DNA of 64,000 nucleotides from Limnanthes douglasii subsp. nivea. Taxonomy: Eukaryota; Streptophyta; Magnoliopsida; Brassicales; Limnanthaceae. Of the stretch, positions 18,779-30,379 are shown in pieces; the first letter of the stretch is position 1; each line of letters starts with the position of its first letter. Under the pieces are notes generated by a model. The model saw only the letters and a list, made by a program, of their open reading frames with translations, did no database searches and was not told where the DNA came from. The stretch covers positions 268,406,770 through 268,470,769 of the forward strand of contig JAUPFV010000002.1 of NCBI GenBank assembly GCA_036936605.1, given 5' to 3'. A program made the position numbers and the translations under genes.

Positions 18779-20315
18779 TGTTTTTTTGTTAGTTATTAGA
18801 TTACAAATTTGAAGATATATTTTTAGTTGGAGTCAATAAGAGTCTTAAGGTCGAGAGGGGCGGAGTATTTAGTTCTTGCAAGAAACCACGTGGATTCAAG
18901 TACACATGTTTTAGATATTGTGACCAATTTGATACAGAATATTGTTTCAACCGTTGAAGGCGAAGTTGAGTCGATTTCTATGATGGAAATGATAATGGAA
19001 AACACAAAAGCAATGCAGGACCTCTGACTTGGAACAGACATATGCTTCTTTTGGTGATGAGCTGCAACATTAGTTTGTAGGTCCAAGTTGTTACAATAAA
19101 CAAGTTTGTTGAAAATGATTCAGCGGACATATGTAATATATGGTTTGCGAAAGAAAGCTGTAAATATCAGAATTCAAAAAGGACGATTTTCAAACAATTA
19201 CGCAAGCACCAAAGGCTTCTTTCTGTTGCATTTCTGGTTGCATTGCTTCATTGAAGTCAAAGTTACATTCAATATATAATATAGAAAGGGCAGTCGGACT
19301 TCAACAAAGTTTATGGAGAAGAAAACGCTTTGAAGATGAGAGCAGTTGTAAGCAATACATAGTTGATATAAGGCTACCTAGTTTGTTCCCTCAGAAGTTT
19401 TCGTGAATTGTCTGAAGGTATCTACTAGGGGAAACATAACTGAGCCTAGCCAACGAAGCAACCAATAACTCTTGGACATTTTATATCATTTAAAGGATGA
19501 TCATCCTTCTTTCTTTCTTTGTAGATTCACAAAGGTGGCTGTCGTTCGTCTGGCATTTCCAGGTCTTTCTCAATTCGAAATTGCTCCGCTAGTGAAAGAT
19601 TGGTAAGAATACATAACATTGACCGGAGATTCATAAATGATTCTGGTTGAAGCCGCTGCTATTAACTTGAGCTCCATAGCTCCAGTGATAAATTGCTTTA
19701 CACATCCTCCTTGCTCAACATATTAGAAGATAAAAATCGATCGTGACTTTCTTTGAGTTTGAACAAAACATTAGCATCGCTGATATGACAGTTTTTTCAC
19801 TCGTGCATTCTTATCCAATACTAAGTTAAGCTGATGAAAATCATGACATTTTATAGAAGGCATTTTACTCTTTGATTTGATTGCCGGGTCAAGTTCAAAC
19901 ACCTTATAGACATCGTTTATAACATTTTCAGCAGATGCAATGCATGGATTTATCAACGTTTTGTTTCCTCGAATTGCTACAATGACTAGATAACCTCCGA
20001 TTGAAACTTGAGATTGTCATTGTTACTCGATAAGCAACTTATATAGAACTTATATAGTAAAAATAAGAAGAGAAGAAAGATTGGAAGAAACAACCAAGTT
20101 TACACTAGCTGGTTCGAACATACAACGCTCCAATTCGTGAGACTAAGCTAACCAATCCGATATGATATATATAATACTTTATCGAGCCAATAAGACTACG
20201 TGTGTTCGATCATTGGAGGGAGCCTAAGCTAAGAAATGTCCTACCATTCAGATATGTTATAAGTAATACTTCTTCGAGCTCGTCAAAAAAGTAGGACGTT
20301 AGAAAAAAAGAGTTT
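18779..20315. other. Unassigned, two small coding-like pieces
   Basis: No gene can be named. A 66-codon plus-strand frame at 18827-19027 and a 61-codon minus-strand frame at 19956-19771, whose open frame extends upstream past its ATG, look more protein-like than chance: the latter has a balanced composition and reads ENVINDVYKVFELDP. Neither matches a family I recognise. Around 20130-20280 a word of the type AAGCTAA...GATATG...ATAATACTT...TCGAGC occurs twice in tandem in diverged form. Confidence 0.35.
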
Positions 20316-20720
20316 TAGCCCATTTTGGTTTTAAGGTTAGACTATTCGCTTTCGAGACAGATAGTCTTTCGACCAAAAAATGTTTTAATTTAGTCTTCTG
20401 ACAATCTATTTCGGTGACATATAGTCATTTCACTAAAAATCGTCATTGACTATCCATATTGGTGATATATAGTCCCCGCATGTTTATTTAGGGAACTAAT
20501 TTTATCGAAAATAGATAGTCAAAAATTTAACTTTATCCCAAATGGATAATTTAGGGACTATATGTCACGGAAATAGATAGTCAACGCACGAATATAGACT
20601 AACTTTATCCAAAATGGGATAGTCAAATGACTAAATTCAAACTTATTTTAATCGAAGAACTATATATCACCAAAATGGATAGTGAATGGAATAATTACTC
20701 TTTGAAACCCCAGTTTCAAA
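20316..20720. repeat. Nested inverted repeat with arms of about 150 bp
   Basis: The left arm (about 20335-20475) and the reverse complement of the right arm (about 20545-20695) align along most of their length with scattered changes. Each arm is itself built from copies of a short near-palindrome, GACTAT...ATAGTC, with the word TTTCGGTGACATATAGTC or TTGGTGATATATAGTC between. The whole could fold into a long imperfect hairpin. It has the look of a foldback or MITE-like repeat, but no target duplication was identified. Confidence 0.65.
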
Positions 20721-20929
20721 CCTGAGAGTTTGAGTTAGTCACACTTGATAAGGCCGAAAAATATTCAGGTCACTTTGAGTCGACATAATTAGATAATGTC
20801 ACTATGAGTTTGTAATTATATATATAACCACAGTGATAGATCTAGAAATAATAAGGACCTAACTGATAATAGGAGAAGTAAGGATGTAAAAAAAGAAAAA
20901 ATATAGTTAAGGGGGTCACTTATGTAAAA

Positions 20930-21335
20930 TGGACACCACCACTATCACTATACAAGGAAAGTTTCCTTTTTGTGGGTGTAGGGAATATTGTATATAAGTA
21001 AGAATACTGTGCTATTCCACAATAGTGTGATATTGTCCGCTTTGGGCCCACTGGCCCGCACGGCTTTGCTTTTGGTCCACTTCCAAAAGGCCTCACACTA
21101 ATGGAGATGTATTCTTAACTTATATACTAATCTTTCTTCCCATGTTTAACCGATGTGGGATGTGGGATTTTTGGTCGCACCTAACAGTGGGGACAAGTAC
21201 GATTATAATATATAATATTACTCGAACACCTTTCTCTCTCTACAATATCATATTTTTCTCTCTTATTTATTATTCTATTTTTTCTGGTAGTGAAGTCAAC
21301 GAAACCGAGCTCTAGCTATTTCCAAAACTATCATC
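20930..21335 (+). repeat. Gypsy-2 5' LTR relic
   Basis: The stretch ending directly before the primer site contains a GC-richer block (GGGCCCACTGGCCCGCACGG near 21044-21063) and the words GATGTGGGATGTGGGATTT and CGCACCTAACA, all familiar from LTRs dispersed in plant genomes. No second copy is in the window, so the left boundary is approximate. Confidence 0.55.
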
Positions 21336-21352
21336 GGCGCCGTCTGTGGGAA
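21336..21352 (+). promoter_or_regulatory. Gypsy-2 primer-binding site
   Basis: GGCGCCGTCTGTGGGAA lies just after the LTR relic. GGCGCCG-type sites, matching the 3' end of Asp-type tRNA at their start, are the usual primer sites of plant Tat and Athila gypsy elements. Confidence 0.75.
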
Positions 21353-21403
21353 TTCGAAGTTATACCCGGGAACCCACTTCTCCAAATCACAACACTAAGA
21401 GAG

Positions 21404-22700
21404 ATGAATGTTGAAACGGCTGAGGGAATGGCGTAAGTAAGGACGCTGATAGAGTTGTCTCACACTCTGAGGACCGACATTCTGAAGAACGATGTGACGC
21501 TCACGACCAAAACGATCAAGGACGAAGTAAACGATCGACCCTCATCATGACAAGGCAATAATTGTTTGATCAAATAACAAAACTTAATGTCGAAAACGAG
21601 ACAGCTTTAGCTGAAAGAAGAAATAGGTTTGGAGACCAAAGAGAGCAATTGCTTGATGATGATACATAAGAAGATAAATATAGGAGCTGATCCCATGCGC
21701 GGATACAGAATAATGATCTGGAAAGAAAAACTGAACGTTGGTCCATGCGAGAATATAGCAACTCTACTTATTATAATTCAGACGAGGCTTCATCCCCGGA
21801 GCGATAAATTCGACGCTTTAAGAAGGACAAAAGGATCACGAGAGAGCGAGAGATCCTATGCCGCAAATCTCGTCGGGCTAAAGTATCAAAGCATCACGCA
21901 AATAACATAAATAAAAAAACTCCAATTTCTGTCGAGAAAGAAGGGACTATCATAATCAATAAAAGAGAATTAACTAATGTTCCTCAGTTACAGTTTCCAT
22001 CGGGCAACCAGACTTATGGATATAGGATCGGAAGTTAGTTCACCAACCCAAATGAAGAATGATTTTATGCAATCCATACAAAAGGGTTTAGGGAGCAGGG
22101 GCATAACTTGAGATCCTCCCCGCTTTCGGACAAAATTATTTCGGGGCACCTTCCCAACCGTTTTGACATTTTTAAATTGGAGAAATATGATGGAAAGAAA
22201 GATCCGGACAATCATTTGGAAGCTTTTAAGAATTTCATGCTAAGCTTCAATAATGACGATAAGTTAATTTGTCAAGCTTTTTCAATGATCTTTAAAGATC
22301 GGGCCTTGAAATGGTATAATCGACTACCCGAAGGATGTATAAAGAATTTCAACATGTTCTGGGTGATGTTCAGGTAGCAATTTGTAAGAAGCGAAAATTT
22401 CTGATCCAATGGAGACATAATCGTTAACTGTCGGCAAAAGGTAAGCGAGAGTTTGAGGGATTATTGTGGATGCTAAAACCGACCTCGACCACAGCGAGGA
22501 AAGTGTGGGTTTAACAGGTTATAGGTTGGGATTGCTACTCGGTCCCATGAAACAAGCGGTCATAAAGAAACAAGCCTTTACATTTTCTTATTTGCTAGCC
22601 TAGGTGGAGAAACAAATTTTGATTGAAGAGACCGAAACATTGGAGTTAGCAGCGTAAATTCAGCAAAGTTCGCAGGTTGCGGTAATGTCATACCAACCGA
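21404..22700 (+). pseudogene. Gypsy-2 gag relic
   Basis: Starts at the ATG at 21404 and is soon interrupted. The best part, 22108-22377, reads PNRFDIFKLEKYDGKKDPDN, then LICQAFSMIFKDRALKWYNRLP, the core of the retrotransposon gag (capsid) domain of plant gypsy elements (Y-x-G-x-x-DP-x-x-H and AxxW(Y/F)). A stop at 22375 and further stops break the rest. Text at 22440-22640 still follows gag. Confidence 0.7.
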
Positions 22701-23269
22701 ATTTGCAGAAACTTGTCCCTATTCTGCAGCCCCAACCGATAAGTGTTTTGCCACCGATAGCGCAGCAGGTACAAGGAAATGCATTGGTTTCGCAACCATA
22801 ACGAGCTAGGTATAACAATCAGACAAGTAACCGACCTTTCTCGAATAAATTGATTCGACCCGCACACTTTACTGACTTAACTGAGTGCGTATCGACCATT
22901 TTTTAGAAATCAAAGAAGCATGTCCTGTTCAGAAAAACATTCCCACTCCAAACTCTTCGGTAAAGCCGATATAATCGGTACCGCAAGTATGATGAAGACG
23001 TGGGGAAAGTTGAAGGCTTATGTAAAAAAACAGTCTCAGGAAAAAATTTGGTTTCTAAGGAAATTGTGGCAATAAAAAAGCAAGAGAGGGCGTTGGTTAT
23101 TTCTGAGATCGCTGACTTGTTTGACGTATCTACTGAATATTTAGATCTCGATGAGGGTCGAAACATAATTGTAATGATTGAAGAAATATTTCTGAATGAA
23201 GTGGAAAAGTTAGTAACCTATGTAAATTTTTTGAGTCGTTAACTATTTTTTGAGGTGATTCAATGGAAA

Positions 23270-23860
23270 AAATCACTAATTATTCTCAAAAAATGCACGT
23301 GGTAAGTCTAACTACTCAGTTGGAGGCAAGGGCGTCACATTACTTATATTGAACCTCGTCTCCTATACTCTGCTTTGATGACAATGATATGAGAGATATC
23401 TTTGGGGCACATGAGGATGCAGTAGTAATCGTAGTTGCAATTGTTGGCAAAGAAGTACGAAAAGTGTTGATTGACACTGGAAGTTCAACCAATATTTTTT
23501 TTGTCAACTTATGCAAATTTCAAAAGACCACCAGTTATTTTTGTAACCAAAGCACAATAATGGGTTTCACATGATCTACAACTGAGGTGGTCTGAGAATT
23601 CAGAGGGTTGGTACAATTAGGTGGGGGTCCTTTAAAAAAGGAAGTGACAATACTTTTGTGGTTGTGGATTCGTTGACCTCTCACAATGAAATTTTTTGCC
23701 GATCTTGGCTATCCAAGATGAATGCAGTAACGTCCATGGTGCATTAATGTGTGAATTATGTGAATGTCAACAACGTTGGCGTTGTCCAAAGTATCCAAAA
23801 AGCGGTAAAAGAGTGCTATCGCGCAGCTTTGCAAACAAAAGTCGATAAGGAAATGATTCA
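23270..23860 (+). pseudogene. Gypsy-2 protease relic
   Basis: Residues of the 61-codon frame at 23389-23574 include VLIDTGSSTNIFF, the Asp-Thr-Gly active site of an aspartic protease followed by the usual hydrophobic stretch. The upstream block reads HVVSLTTQLEA in another frame, as in the other gypsies here. The C-terminal half continues after a stop near 23574 with frame changes; a FCRSWLSKMNA-like block is seen near 23695-23730. Confidence 0.72.
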
Positions 23861-24199
23861 AGTAAGAGATTAAGAATTAGGGGTGTCGACCTCGGGATTG
23901 GAACCAGTAGATGATCGTAGGAAGACCAACGGGTTATGATTGACTAATGAAAACTGTGAAAATTACGAGTTTGATGCGAGAAACGTTTTAAAGATCGAGA
24001 TGAATTTGTCTTCTAGTTTTGAGGAGAGATTAATTTATTAAGAAGCATTTGTTTACATGGTGTTCAGAAGATGTAACAGGAGTCCCTGATAATGTGATCT
24101 ATCATAGTCTGTATGTGCGACAAAACGTCCGACCTATAACTCAAAGGTAACGAGCCTTTTCTCAAAAAAATATAGGCTATTATTATAGAGGTAGAAAGG

Positions 24200-24931
24200 T
24201 TGAAAAAAGTAGGCCATATTAGGGAATCCCAGTATTCGCAGTGGACAACCAACCCAGTCTCATTTAAGAAGAAACACTGTAAATGGAGAATGTGCATGGA
24301 GTTCACGGATCTTGACAGAGCATGTCCTAAAGACCCTTTCCATATGCCACGGATAGACCAGCTAGTAGATTCAACATCGAGAAACAAACTACTGTCTTTT
24401 ATGGACGCTTATGCAGGGTATAATCAGATAAAGTTAAATCCAAGAGATCAAGAAAGCACAATATTCATAACCAGAAGAGGCCTTTATTGCTACAAGGTTA
24501 TGTCTTTCGATTTGAAAACTATCGGAGCCACCTATCAAAGTTTGGTGAACAAGACTTTCAAGGGTCGAATCATACGAAACGTGAGGCTACATAGATGATA
24601 TGTTGGTCCAGAGTTCCTATGACGAAGACCATTTCACCGACCTTGAAGAGACGTTTGATAACATAAGGAAAATAAATCTCAAATTGAACCCAGAAAAATG
24701 TTCATTTAAGTTTCGATCCAGAAAGTTTTTAGGATTTATAATCGGTGAAAAAGGAATATAGCCAGATTCGCTACAATCAATTCTTTGAGCAGCCTGGCAC
24801 CACCACGGAATGTTAAAGAAGTACAAATTTTGGCAGGGTGTCTGGCAGCTCTAAACAGGTGTATATCTAGGATTTCTTACAAATGCGCACCGGTTTTTTA
24901 GGTTTTGAGGAATGCCAAGACATTCAAGTGG
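24200..24931 (+). pseudogene. Gypsy-2 reverse transcriptase, first copy
   Basis: The frame at 24200-24598 carries the RT blocks MCMEFTDLDRACPKDPF, LLSFMDAYAGYNQIKLNP, then ATYQSLVNKTF. After 24598 the frame shifts and the YIDD motif is damaged (reads as ...IDDML in the +1 frame with a missing base). It then follows the thumb region to about 24900 with a stop near 24760. The stretch 24217-24931 is unit A of a 715-bp tandem duplication whose second copy is at 24932-25646. Confidence 0.82.
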
Positions 24932-25646
24932 TATTAGGGAATCCCAATATCTGTAATGGACAGTCAACCGAGTCTTAGTTAAGAAGAATAACGGTAAAGG
25001 AAGAATGTGCGTGAATTTTACGGATCTTAAAAGAGCATGTCCTAAAGACCCTTTCCATATGCCATGGATCGACCAGCTAGTAGATTCAACGTCAGGAAAC
25101 AAACTACTGTCTTTTATGGACGCTTACGTGGGGTATAATCATATAAAGTTAAATCCAAGAGATCAAGAAAGCACAACATTCATAACCAGGAGAGACCTTT
25201 ATTGCTACAAGGTTATGCCTTTCGATAAAAATGTCGGAACCACCTATCAAAGGTTAGTGAACGAGACTTTGAAGGATCAGATCAGACGAAACGTTGAAGT
25301 TTACATAGATGATATGCGGGTCAAGAGCGTCTCTAACAAATACCATTTTATTGACCTTGAAGAGACGTTTGATAACCTAAGGAAAATATATCTCAAATCG
25401 AACCCAAAAAAATGTTCATTTGAGGTTCAATCTGGAAATTTTTGGGGATTTATAATATGTGAAAATGGAATAGAAGCAGATCTGATACAATTGAATGCAT
25501 TGAGCAGAATGGCACCATCAAGGAATGCTAAAGAAGTACAAATTTTGACAAGGCATCTGGCAGCTCTGAATAGGTTTATATCTAGGTCTTCTGATACATG
25601 TGAACCATGATTTCAGGTTTTGAGGAACGCCAAGACATTCAATTGG
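24932..25646 (+). repeat. Second unit of a 715-bp tandem duplication
   Basis: Matching landmarks are exactly 715 bp apart: TATTAGGGAATCCCA at 24217 and 24932, and GGTTTTGAGG at 24901 and 25616. The copies differ at roughly one base in ten, so the duplication is old or the two copies have decayed for a long time. Confidence 0.9.
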
Positions 25647-26120
25647 ACATCCGCTTGTAGCGAGAATTTCCTCGGTATAAAGAATTATCTTTCGTCTCCG
25701 ATATTGTTAACAAAACCTTTGCCTAGAGAAACTTTGTTTTTATATATTGCAGTGTCGGATTATGCGGTTAGTGCAGCACTAGTACGCGAGGCTGATCTAA
25801 TATCTAAACCAGTGTATTATGTAAGAAAAAGCTTGTTGGATGCTGAAAAATGGTACTTGAAATTGGAAATGCTAGCTCTAGCTTTAGTGATTACGACCAT
25901 AATAATGAAACCTTACTTCCAGGGCCATTCAATCACAGATTGAACTGATTTCCCCTTGAAAAATGTGCTACAGCGACCAGATATTTCGAGACTTATGTCT
26001 AAGTGGTTGGTTGAATTGGGTGATTTCGACATCGAATTTGAGCCAATAACGGCTATTAAGGGCCAGGCCTTAGCAGAGTTTCTAGTAGAATTCCACTATA
26101 GCCGACTGGAAGAAATTTAG
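25005..26120 (+). pseudogene. Gypsy-2 reverse transcriptase, second copy, and RNase H
   Basis: The 201-codon frame at 25005-25610 contains VNFTDLKRACPKDPF, LLSFMDAYVGYNHIK, YIDDMRVKS and the thumb block ...NPKKCSF. In 25620-25943 follows the first RNase H (TLFLYIAVSDYAVSAALVRE, then SKPVYYVRKSLLDAEKWY) and, after a stop at 25943, KGQALAEFLVEF near 26060. This copy is the better preserved and joins correctly to RNase H, so it keeps the original downstream context. Confidence 0.82.
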
Positions 26121-26318
26121 ATCGAACAAGAAAAATAGTTAGATGAGTGGATAGTCTGAAATGATGAGAGATCGAGTATTAGTGGATGTGGAGAAGGTGT
26201 CCAAATTACTACACTTTCGGGATTAACGATGCATCAAGCAATACATTTTGGCTTTATGGCATCAAATAACGAAGGTGAGCATGAGGCAACATTAGCGAGA
26301 TTAGGAATGTGTTCAGTG

Positions 26319-26597
26319 GTATGTGTTGAAGTCTGAAGGGTTTGAATGGATATTTATGTGGGTTGTGCTTAAGTTGTTTGGAGATGTGGTTGGTATGATA
26401 GTGTAACTAATGATTGGTTATGTGTGTGATTTTTTGATATTATGATTTTTTTTTGTTATATGTTCATGTGTGTTTGGTTGAGGTTGTGTATTTTCTAAAT
26501 GTGTCTGATGATCATGAATGTATAGATTAAGTTACCCAAAAGAAAGGTCAGATGTATGCTTGTTGTAAGTAGAGGAACCACCTACTGTTTGAGACCG
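26319..26597. other. G/T-rich spacer
   Basis: Sequence between the truncation of Gypsy-2 and Copia-2, unusually rich in TG dinucleotides and GTT words on the plus strand. No gene is seen. Confidence 0.45.
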
Positions 26598-26855
26598 TTA
26601 TGTGATAGGAAACCAATATAAAATAAAAATATTGACATACTCTTGATAATTTGTAGTTTGTCGTAAATTTGAGGAGAAATAAAACTCAACTTCAGTAGAA
26701 ACCACATTTCTTGAAATGTAGAGTCTACCACTAGAGCTGAGATACTTGTAATCTTTACTAGGATCTTTGTAATCTAAAATAAATAAATTTAATATAATGG
26801 AATTAAAACGTGTGAGATAGACAGGATCTAAGGCAAGAGAAGCTAGCGCAACCAA
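26598..26855 (-). pseudogene. Copia-2 integrase C-terminal region
   Basis: An 85-codon frame containing DYKYLSSSGRLYISRNVV, which corresponds to the conserved block after copia integrase (usual form GYKCLDxxTGRxYISRDVxFDE). The frame is otherwise diverged and its ATG is not a real start. Confidence 0.72.
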
Positions 26856-26999
26856 ATGTTTTTATACTTAAGTAACTAGGTTTTCGAGTGAAACTTATAA
26901 TCAAAAGAGGTAAGATTATTTAAAACCAAAATAGGTAATCTATTGATTAAAAATATTGATATGGAAATGCTTCAGTTGAAAATGTTTAAGGTAAGTTAG

Positions 27000-27990
27000 C
27001 CTGAACTAAGAGAGTCAGACATGTTTTTCAACTGTTTGTATGTGCATTCTTGTTGCACTTCCATTATGAGACGAAGTCTGATGGCGTGAATTTCTATGAT
27101 AAATTCTAGAAAGTTTTATTATTTGAGTGAAAGCTTTGTATTCCCTACCCCAATCTGATTGAATTTTTTTAGTCTTTATTTCTAAATAACTTTCAAGAAA
27201 CCATTTAAATTGAGTGAAATCATATCGTGCTTCGACTACTTGAGAAATATCCTTTTACAACCCGTCATTTCATCTATTGATAATCGATTCTCAGTAGCAA
27301 CGTGCTTATAAATAATTATAGTGTGACTTATTTTGACCTATAAAATCAATTATGGTTCGGTTATTACAACATATTTGTAACGAATCTAACATTTTGTTAG
27401 AAATTATGTTATGTTGTAATGGATTACTAACGTGTATATTCTACAATTGTTTAGTTAATAATTTAAATGTTTGTAACCGCTTAATGATGAATAATCTGAT
27501 GCAAAAAATAATCTTGCACATATATTCATAGTTTGCTTATAATAGATAAACCCATATGTATCGAGTGAAATCATCTATGAGAATGATTATTGTACTTGAA
27601 ACCTACATGATATTTAACAGTAGAGGATCCCATTAATCAATGTTTAATAGGTCTAGGATATAAGAGATTATTGAGTCAGAAGTAGAATATGGTCAAAAAA
27701 TGATTTCAATTTGGCAAGAATCAGAAAAATGCATTTTTTAAATGATTTAAAGATTATATCGTTTTAGGCTTAAAGATAAATATCTACTAGAAAGATGGCC
27801 AAGCCTTTTGTGTCAGCCCTCTGTATGGGAATTAAAAGAAACTGAATTAGAAAGACTAACACTTAACTAAAAACTAAAAAATCTTGGATATACACCTATA
27901 GACTTATTGATTGAGAACTAATAGCTTGATGGTTATAAAAACCATTCTTAGACCTTCCTTTAAAAAACATCTTGTCTATGATCTTGTCCT
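27000..27990 (-). pseudogene. Copia-2 integrase core relic
   Basis: On the minus strand between about 27270 and 27010 the text reads FKWFLESYLEIKTKKIQSDW followed by GREYKAF, then HRNSRHQTSSHNGSATRMH. These correspond to the second catalytic Asp (QSDWGGEY) and the block before the catalytic Glu (HQNGSVERKH); the Glu is lost here. The portion between 27300 and 27990 is too decayed to follow. Confidence 0.68.
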
Positions 27991-28007
27991 TCACAAAACA
28001 ACCATAA

Positions 28008-28295
28008 TCATAAAATTTCCACAAAAATAGGGTTATGTTTGGTTAACTGAGAGACATATAATAAGTTATTAGTGATTTTAGGAGCATATGAGATACTGTT
28101 TAAAATTGTGAGTCTGTTTGTATAGGTTTGAAGCTTTGAATATATTGTATGCATAATATCTAACTTTTCACCACTTGCTACAATAATAGACTGTTTCTCT
28201 ATGTATTTTGCTTTTTGATTCATCAAATATGTATATTTGTGACATATATTTGGCTCAAATATCAACATATCAAGACAATTAAATTCCTTTATCAT
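28008..28295 (-). pseudogene. Copia-2 pre-integrase region
   Basis: A 95-codon frame with SGEKLDIMHT near its middle and YAPKITNNLLYVSQLTKHN toward its end, matching the segment between protease and integrase in copia elements (usual form HVPxITKNLLSVSxLTxDN). The protease active site should lie just upstream but was not found. Confidence 0.7.
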
Positions 28296-29341
28296 GATTC
28301 ACCATATATGCACCTTATTCTGAGTTATTTTTTAAATTGTTGAGCTCGAGCAGAACCCATGTATGATGAGTCATCCCTGAAATAACATACTGCTCAAGTA
28401 TGACCATACCTACCAAATATTTTGCATGTTGGTTTATATGCAGTATAACTTCCACTTCTACCACTTTTAAAAAATATGCCTCTATAATTGCTTGTATAGT
28501 TGTTTATGCTTTTAAAGCTTCTTGTGTAGTTGTTTTTTCTTTGTTATTTATAGTTGTTGCTATTTTGGCCCCGATTGAGTTGTTGTTTTGGAATCTATTT
28601 CCATATTTGTTTCAGGAATAGTTTGTTGAAGCAATGTACAAGTTTATATATATATATATATATTATATTTTCATTTGTTCAAGTTTACTCTCAAAACTTA
28701 ATAGAGCATTTTGTAGGTTTAGCCAGTTCAAAAAAATTTATCACCTCGACTTACTAAAATATAGGTATAAGCAGAGCCTATACCAACTAAAAGATGTGTC
28801 ACTATCTTACCTAGTGTAATAGGGTTACATGCTATAATAAGATTGTTGTAATACTCTTCATCTTGCTTATATATCCTCCATTATAGATGTACCATTTCTA
28901 GTTCTTAGGAACTCATAATTGAAAAAAGTAATTCTAGATTTGGTGTGTGATCCAAAAATCTTTGTGACTGCATCCCACGTGACTTTCAAGGTCTCCTCCT
29001 GCATTAACTCAGTTACTACATTAGTGCTCATAATACTGTAAAGTCAACCCAGTAATAACTAGTTTTTATAATCTGTATTCTCAATTATGTTTCCATTTTA
29101 TTATGTTGTGGGTTTTATACGACACAAATTTTTGACATTGATGAACCCTACAAGCTTGTTATTCTTTATTATTGAGAATACCATAATCTTCCATAACAAC
29201 AAAAAAAATTCTATCGAATAGATAATGGTTGACTATACTCATATGGATGTTTAACAAGTTTGTGGGACAAGATATGGTTTTAGTAGGTATTTCAGAGCCT
29301 GACGAACCTGAGCTAAGAGTGAGAGATTCATGGTTCGACAT
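28296..29341 (-). pseudogene. Copia-2 gag relic
   Basis: The ATG at 29341 lies 11 bp inside the primer site, as expected for copia gag, and opens 60 codons with a Ser-rich start. Around 29010-28930 the minus strand reads LMQEETLKVTWDAVTKIFGS, similar to the gag (UBN2) block with conserved Trp. The rest is broken. Plus-strand open frames in this interval are shadows. Confidence 0.6.
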
Positions 29342-29352
29342 GGAAATACGTT

Positions 29353-29364
29353 TCTATGATACCA
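29353..29364 (-). promoter_or_regulatory. Copia-2 primer-binding site, degenerate
   Basis: On the element strand TGGTATCATAGA matches the initiator-Met primer site TGGTATCAGAGC at 10 of 12 positions and lies between the LTR and the gag ATG. Confidence 0.75.
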
Positions 29365-29365
29365 A

Positions 29366-29631
29366 GTTAGAAATTGAGGAACAAATTATTTGTGAATATG
29401 ATTATATTTCTTATTTTCTCAGTATTTAATTCTGCTTAACTTTTTCTTCTTGTATATTATTTCTAGTATGTTGTTACAAGAGATCTTGTGTAGAGAATTA
29501 ACAAATGCTAGGTGTAATTCTTGTTACACAAATGTATTGAATCCTTGTTTGTATTTTCTCTGATAAATATTGTGAATAAGGTCTTCAATATGTTGTGGTT
29601 TAATTGGGTTATGAAATAAGATGGCCTAACA
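29366..29631 (-). repeat. Copia-2 5' LTR
   Basis: On the element strand the segment starts TGTTAGGCC and ends TTCTAA next to the primer site. No second copy is present, so the ends rest on these terminal words only. Confidence 0.55.
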
Positions 29632-29826
29632 CTTAACTCAAGATATAAAATATTGTAATTATTTGAGTCTTTCTTTTCTCAAAACAACAACATTTCATTT
29701 AAGTTGTAAGTGACTTCAATTCATAAATTTTTGGCTTATCAATAAACCTGAGAGTTTATTCCTTCTTATTCGTTTTATGTTCAATCTTTTTTTATTCAAT
29801 ATAATTCAATGATATAAGATCATTTG

Positions 29827-30260
29827 TGTTGAGAATAAGTCAAATAGTCATTACACTTTAATGATCGATCTTATAGAAGCTCGCATTGTCTCTTATGATT
29901 CTTTAGTTCACAGTTTACCTTGTGTTCATAATTTACCTTGTGTTCACAATAAGCCTTCTTTTGTTAATATGGTGATATCTATAGTTATTAGTTGTTAATA
30001 ATCAAGCAATTAGGTCCATTCGGATATTTATCTGTGTATTCACCTTCAGATAAACTCATAGGGTTATAAAAAACAAAACACTAAAATTTATAAAAAAAAT
30101 TATCATAGTGAAACACTTTACTCTGGTGACATTCGTGAACATAAATATTATTATTATTATTGAACCAAGTTTGATCATATGTTATTTTGATTTTGATTTT
30201 CTTTATTTTATTTTGTGTATGAGAATTTTTTTTATAGATATTACATCTTAATTTCTAACA
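29827..30260 (+). repeat. Copia-3 5' LTR
   Basis: Begins TGTTGAGAATAAGTC and ends TTTCTAACA. Shares ordered, diverged blocks with 34333-34739 (for example AGTCAAATA, TTCACAGT..ACCTTGTGT, GGTGAT.TCTA, CTCATAG..TTATAAAA, ATTCATCTTAATTTCTAACA-like end). The LTRs have diverged strongly, so the insertion is old. Confidence 0.78.
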
Positions 30261-30301
30261 ACTTAATTTCAGAGAGTAGGTTCTTACATTGAAGGTTAAC
30301 A

Positions 30302-30379
30302 ATGACACCTACATCAACGAAATACAAAATCGAAAGAGTTTATGGGGAATCCAACTTTGTGTTGTGGAAGATTAAGTTG

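Larger units (their letters stand above)
20930..26318 (+). mobile_element. Gypsy-2: Tat-type Ty3/gypsy relic with RT duplication
   Basis: Plus-strand element with LTR remnant, primer site, gag, protease, RT, RNase H and the start of a second RNase H, then truncation at about 26318. A second RNase H after the first (GFMASNNEGEHEATL, about 26240-26310) marks the Tat lineage. RT is present twice in tandem because of a 715-bp duplication. Integrase and the 3' LTR are absent. Numerous stops make it inactive. Confidence 0.82.
26598..29631 (-). mobile_element. Copia-2: truncated Ty1/copia relic
   Basis: Minus-strand element whose 5' LTR, primer site and gag start are at the right end and whose copy stops in the C-terminal part of integrase at the left end. 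RT, RNase H and the 3' LTR are missing. Order from the right is LTR, primer site, gag, pre-integrase region, integrase core, and the integrase C-terminal GYK-type block. Stops and shifts are frequent. The pre-integrase text (TNNLLYVSQLTKHNPIFVE) resembles the Ale/Retrofit side of copia. Confidence 0.78.

Noticed and set aside
18827..19027. 66-codon plus-strand frame near Copia-1 as a gene
   Set aside because: No motif, and it lies where the F-box gene promoter is expected; listed only as unassigned.
28400..28819. Three overlapping plus-strand frames rich in Ile, Tyr and Phe as a membrane protein
   Set aside because: They lie antisense to Copia-2 gag and over a TA run; hydrophobic character comes from base composition.
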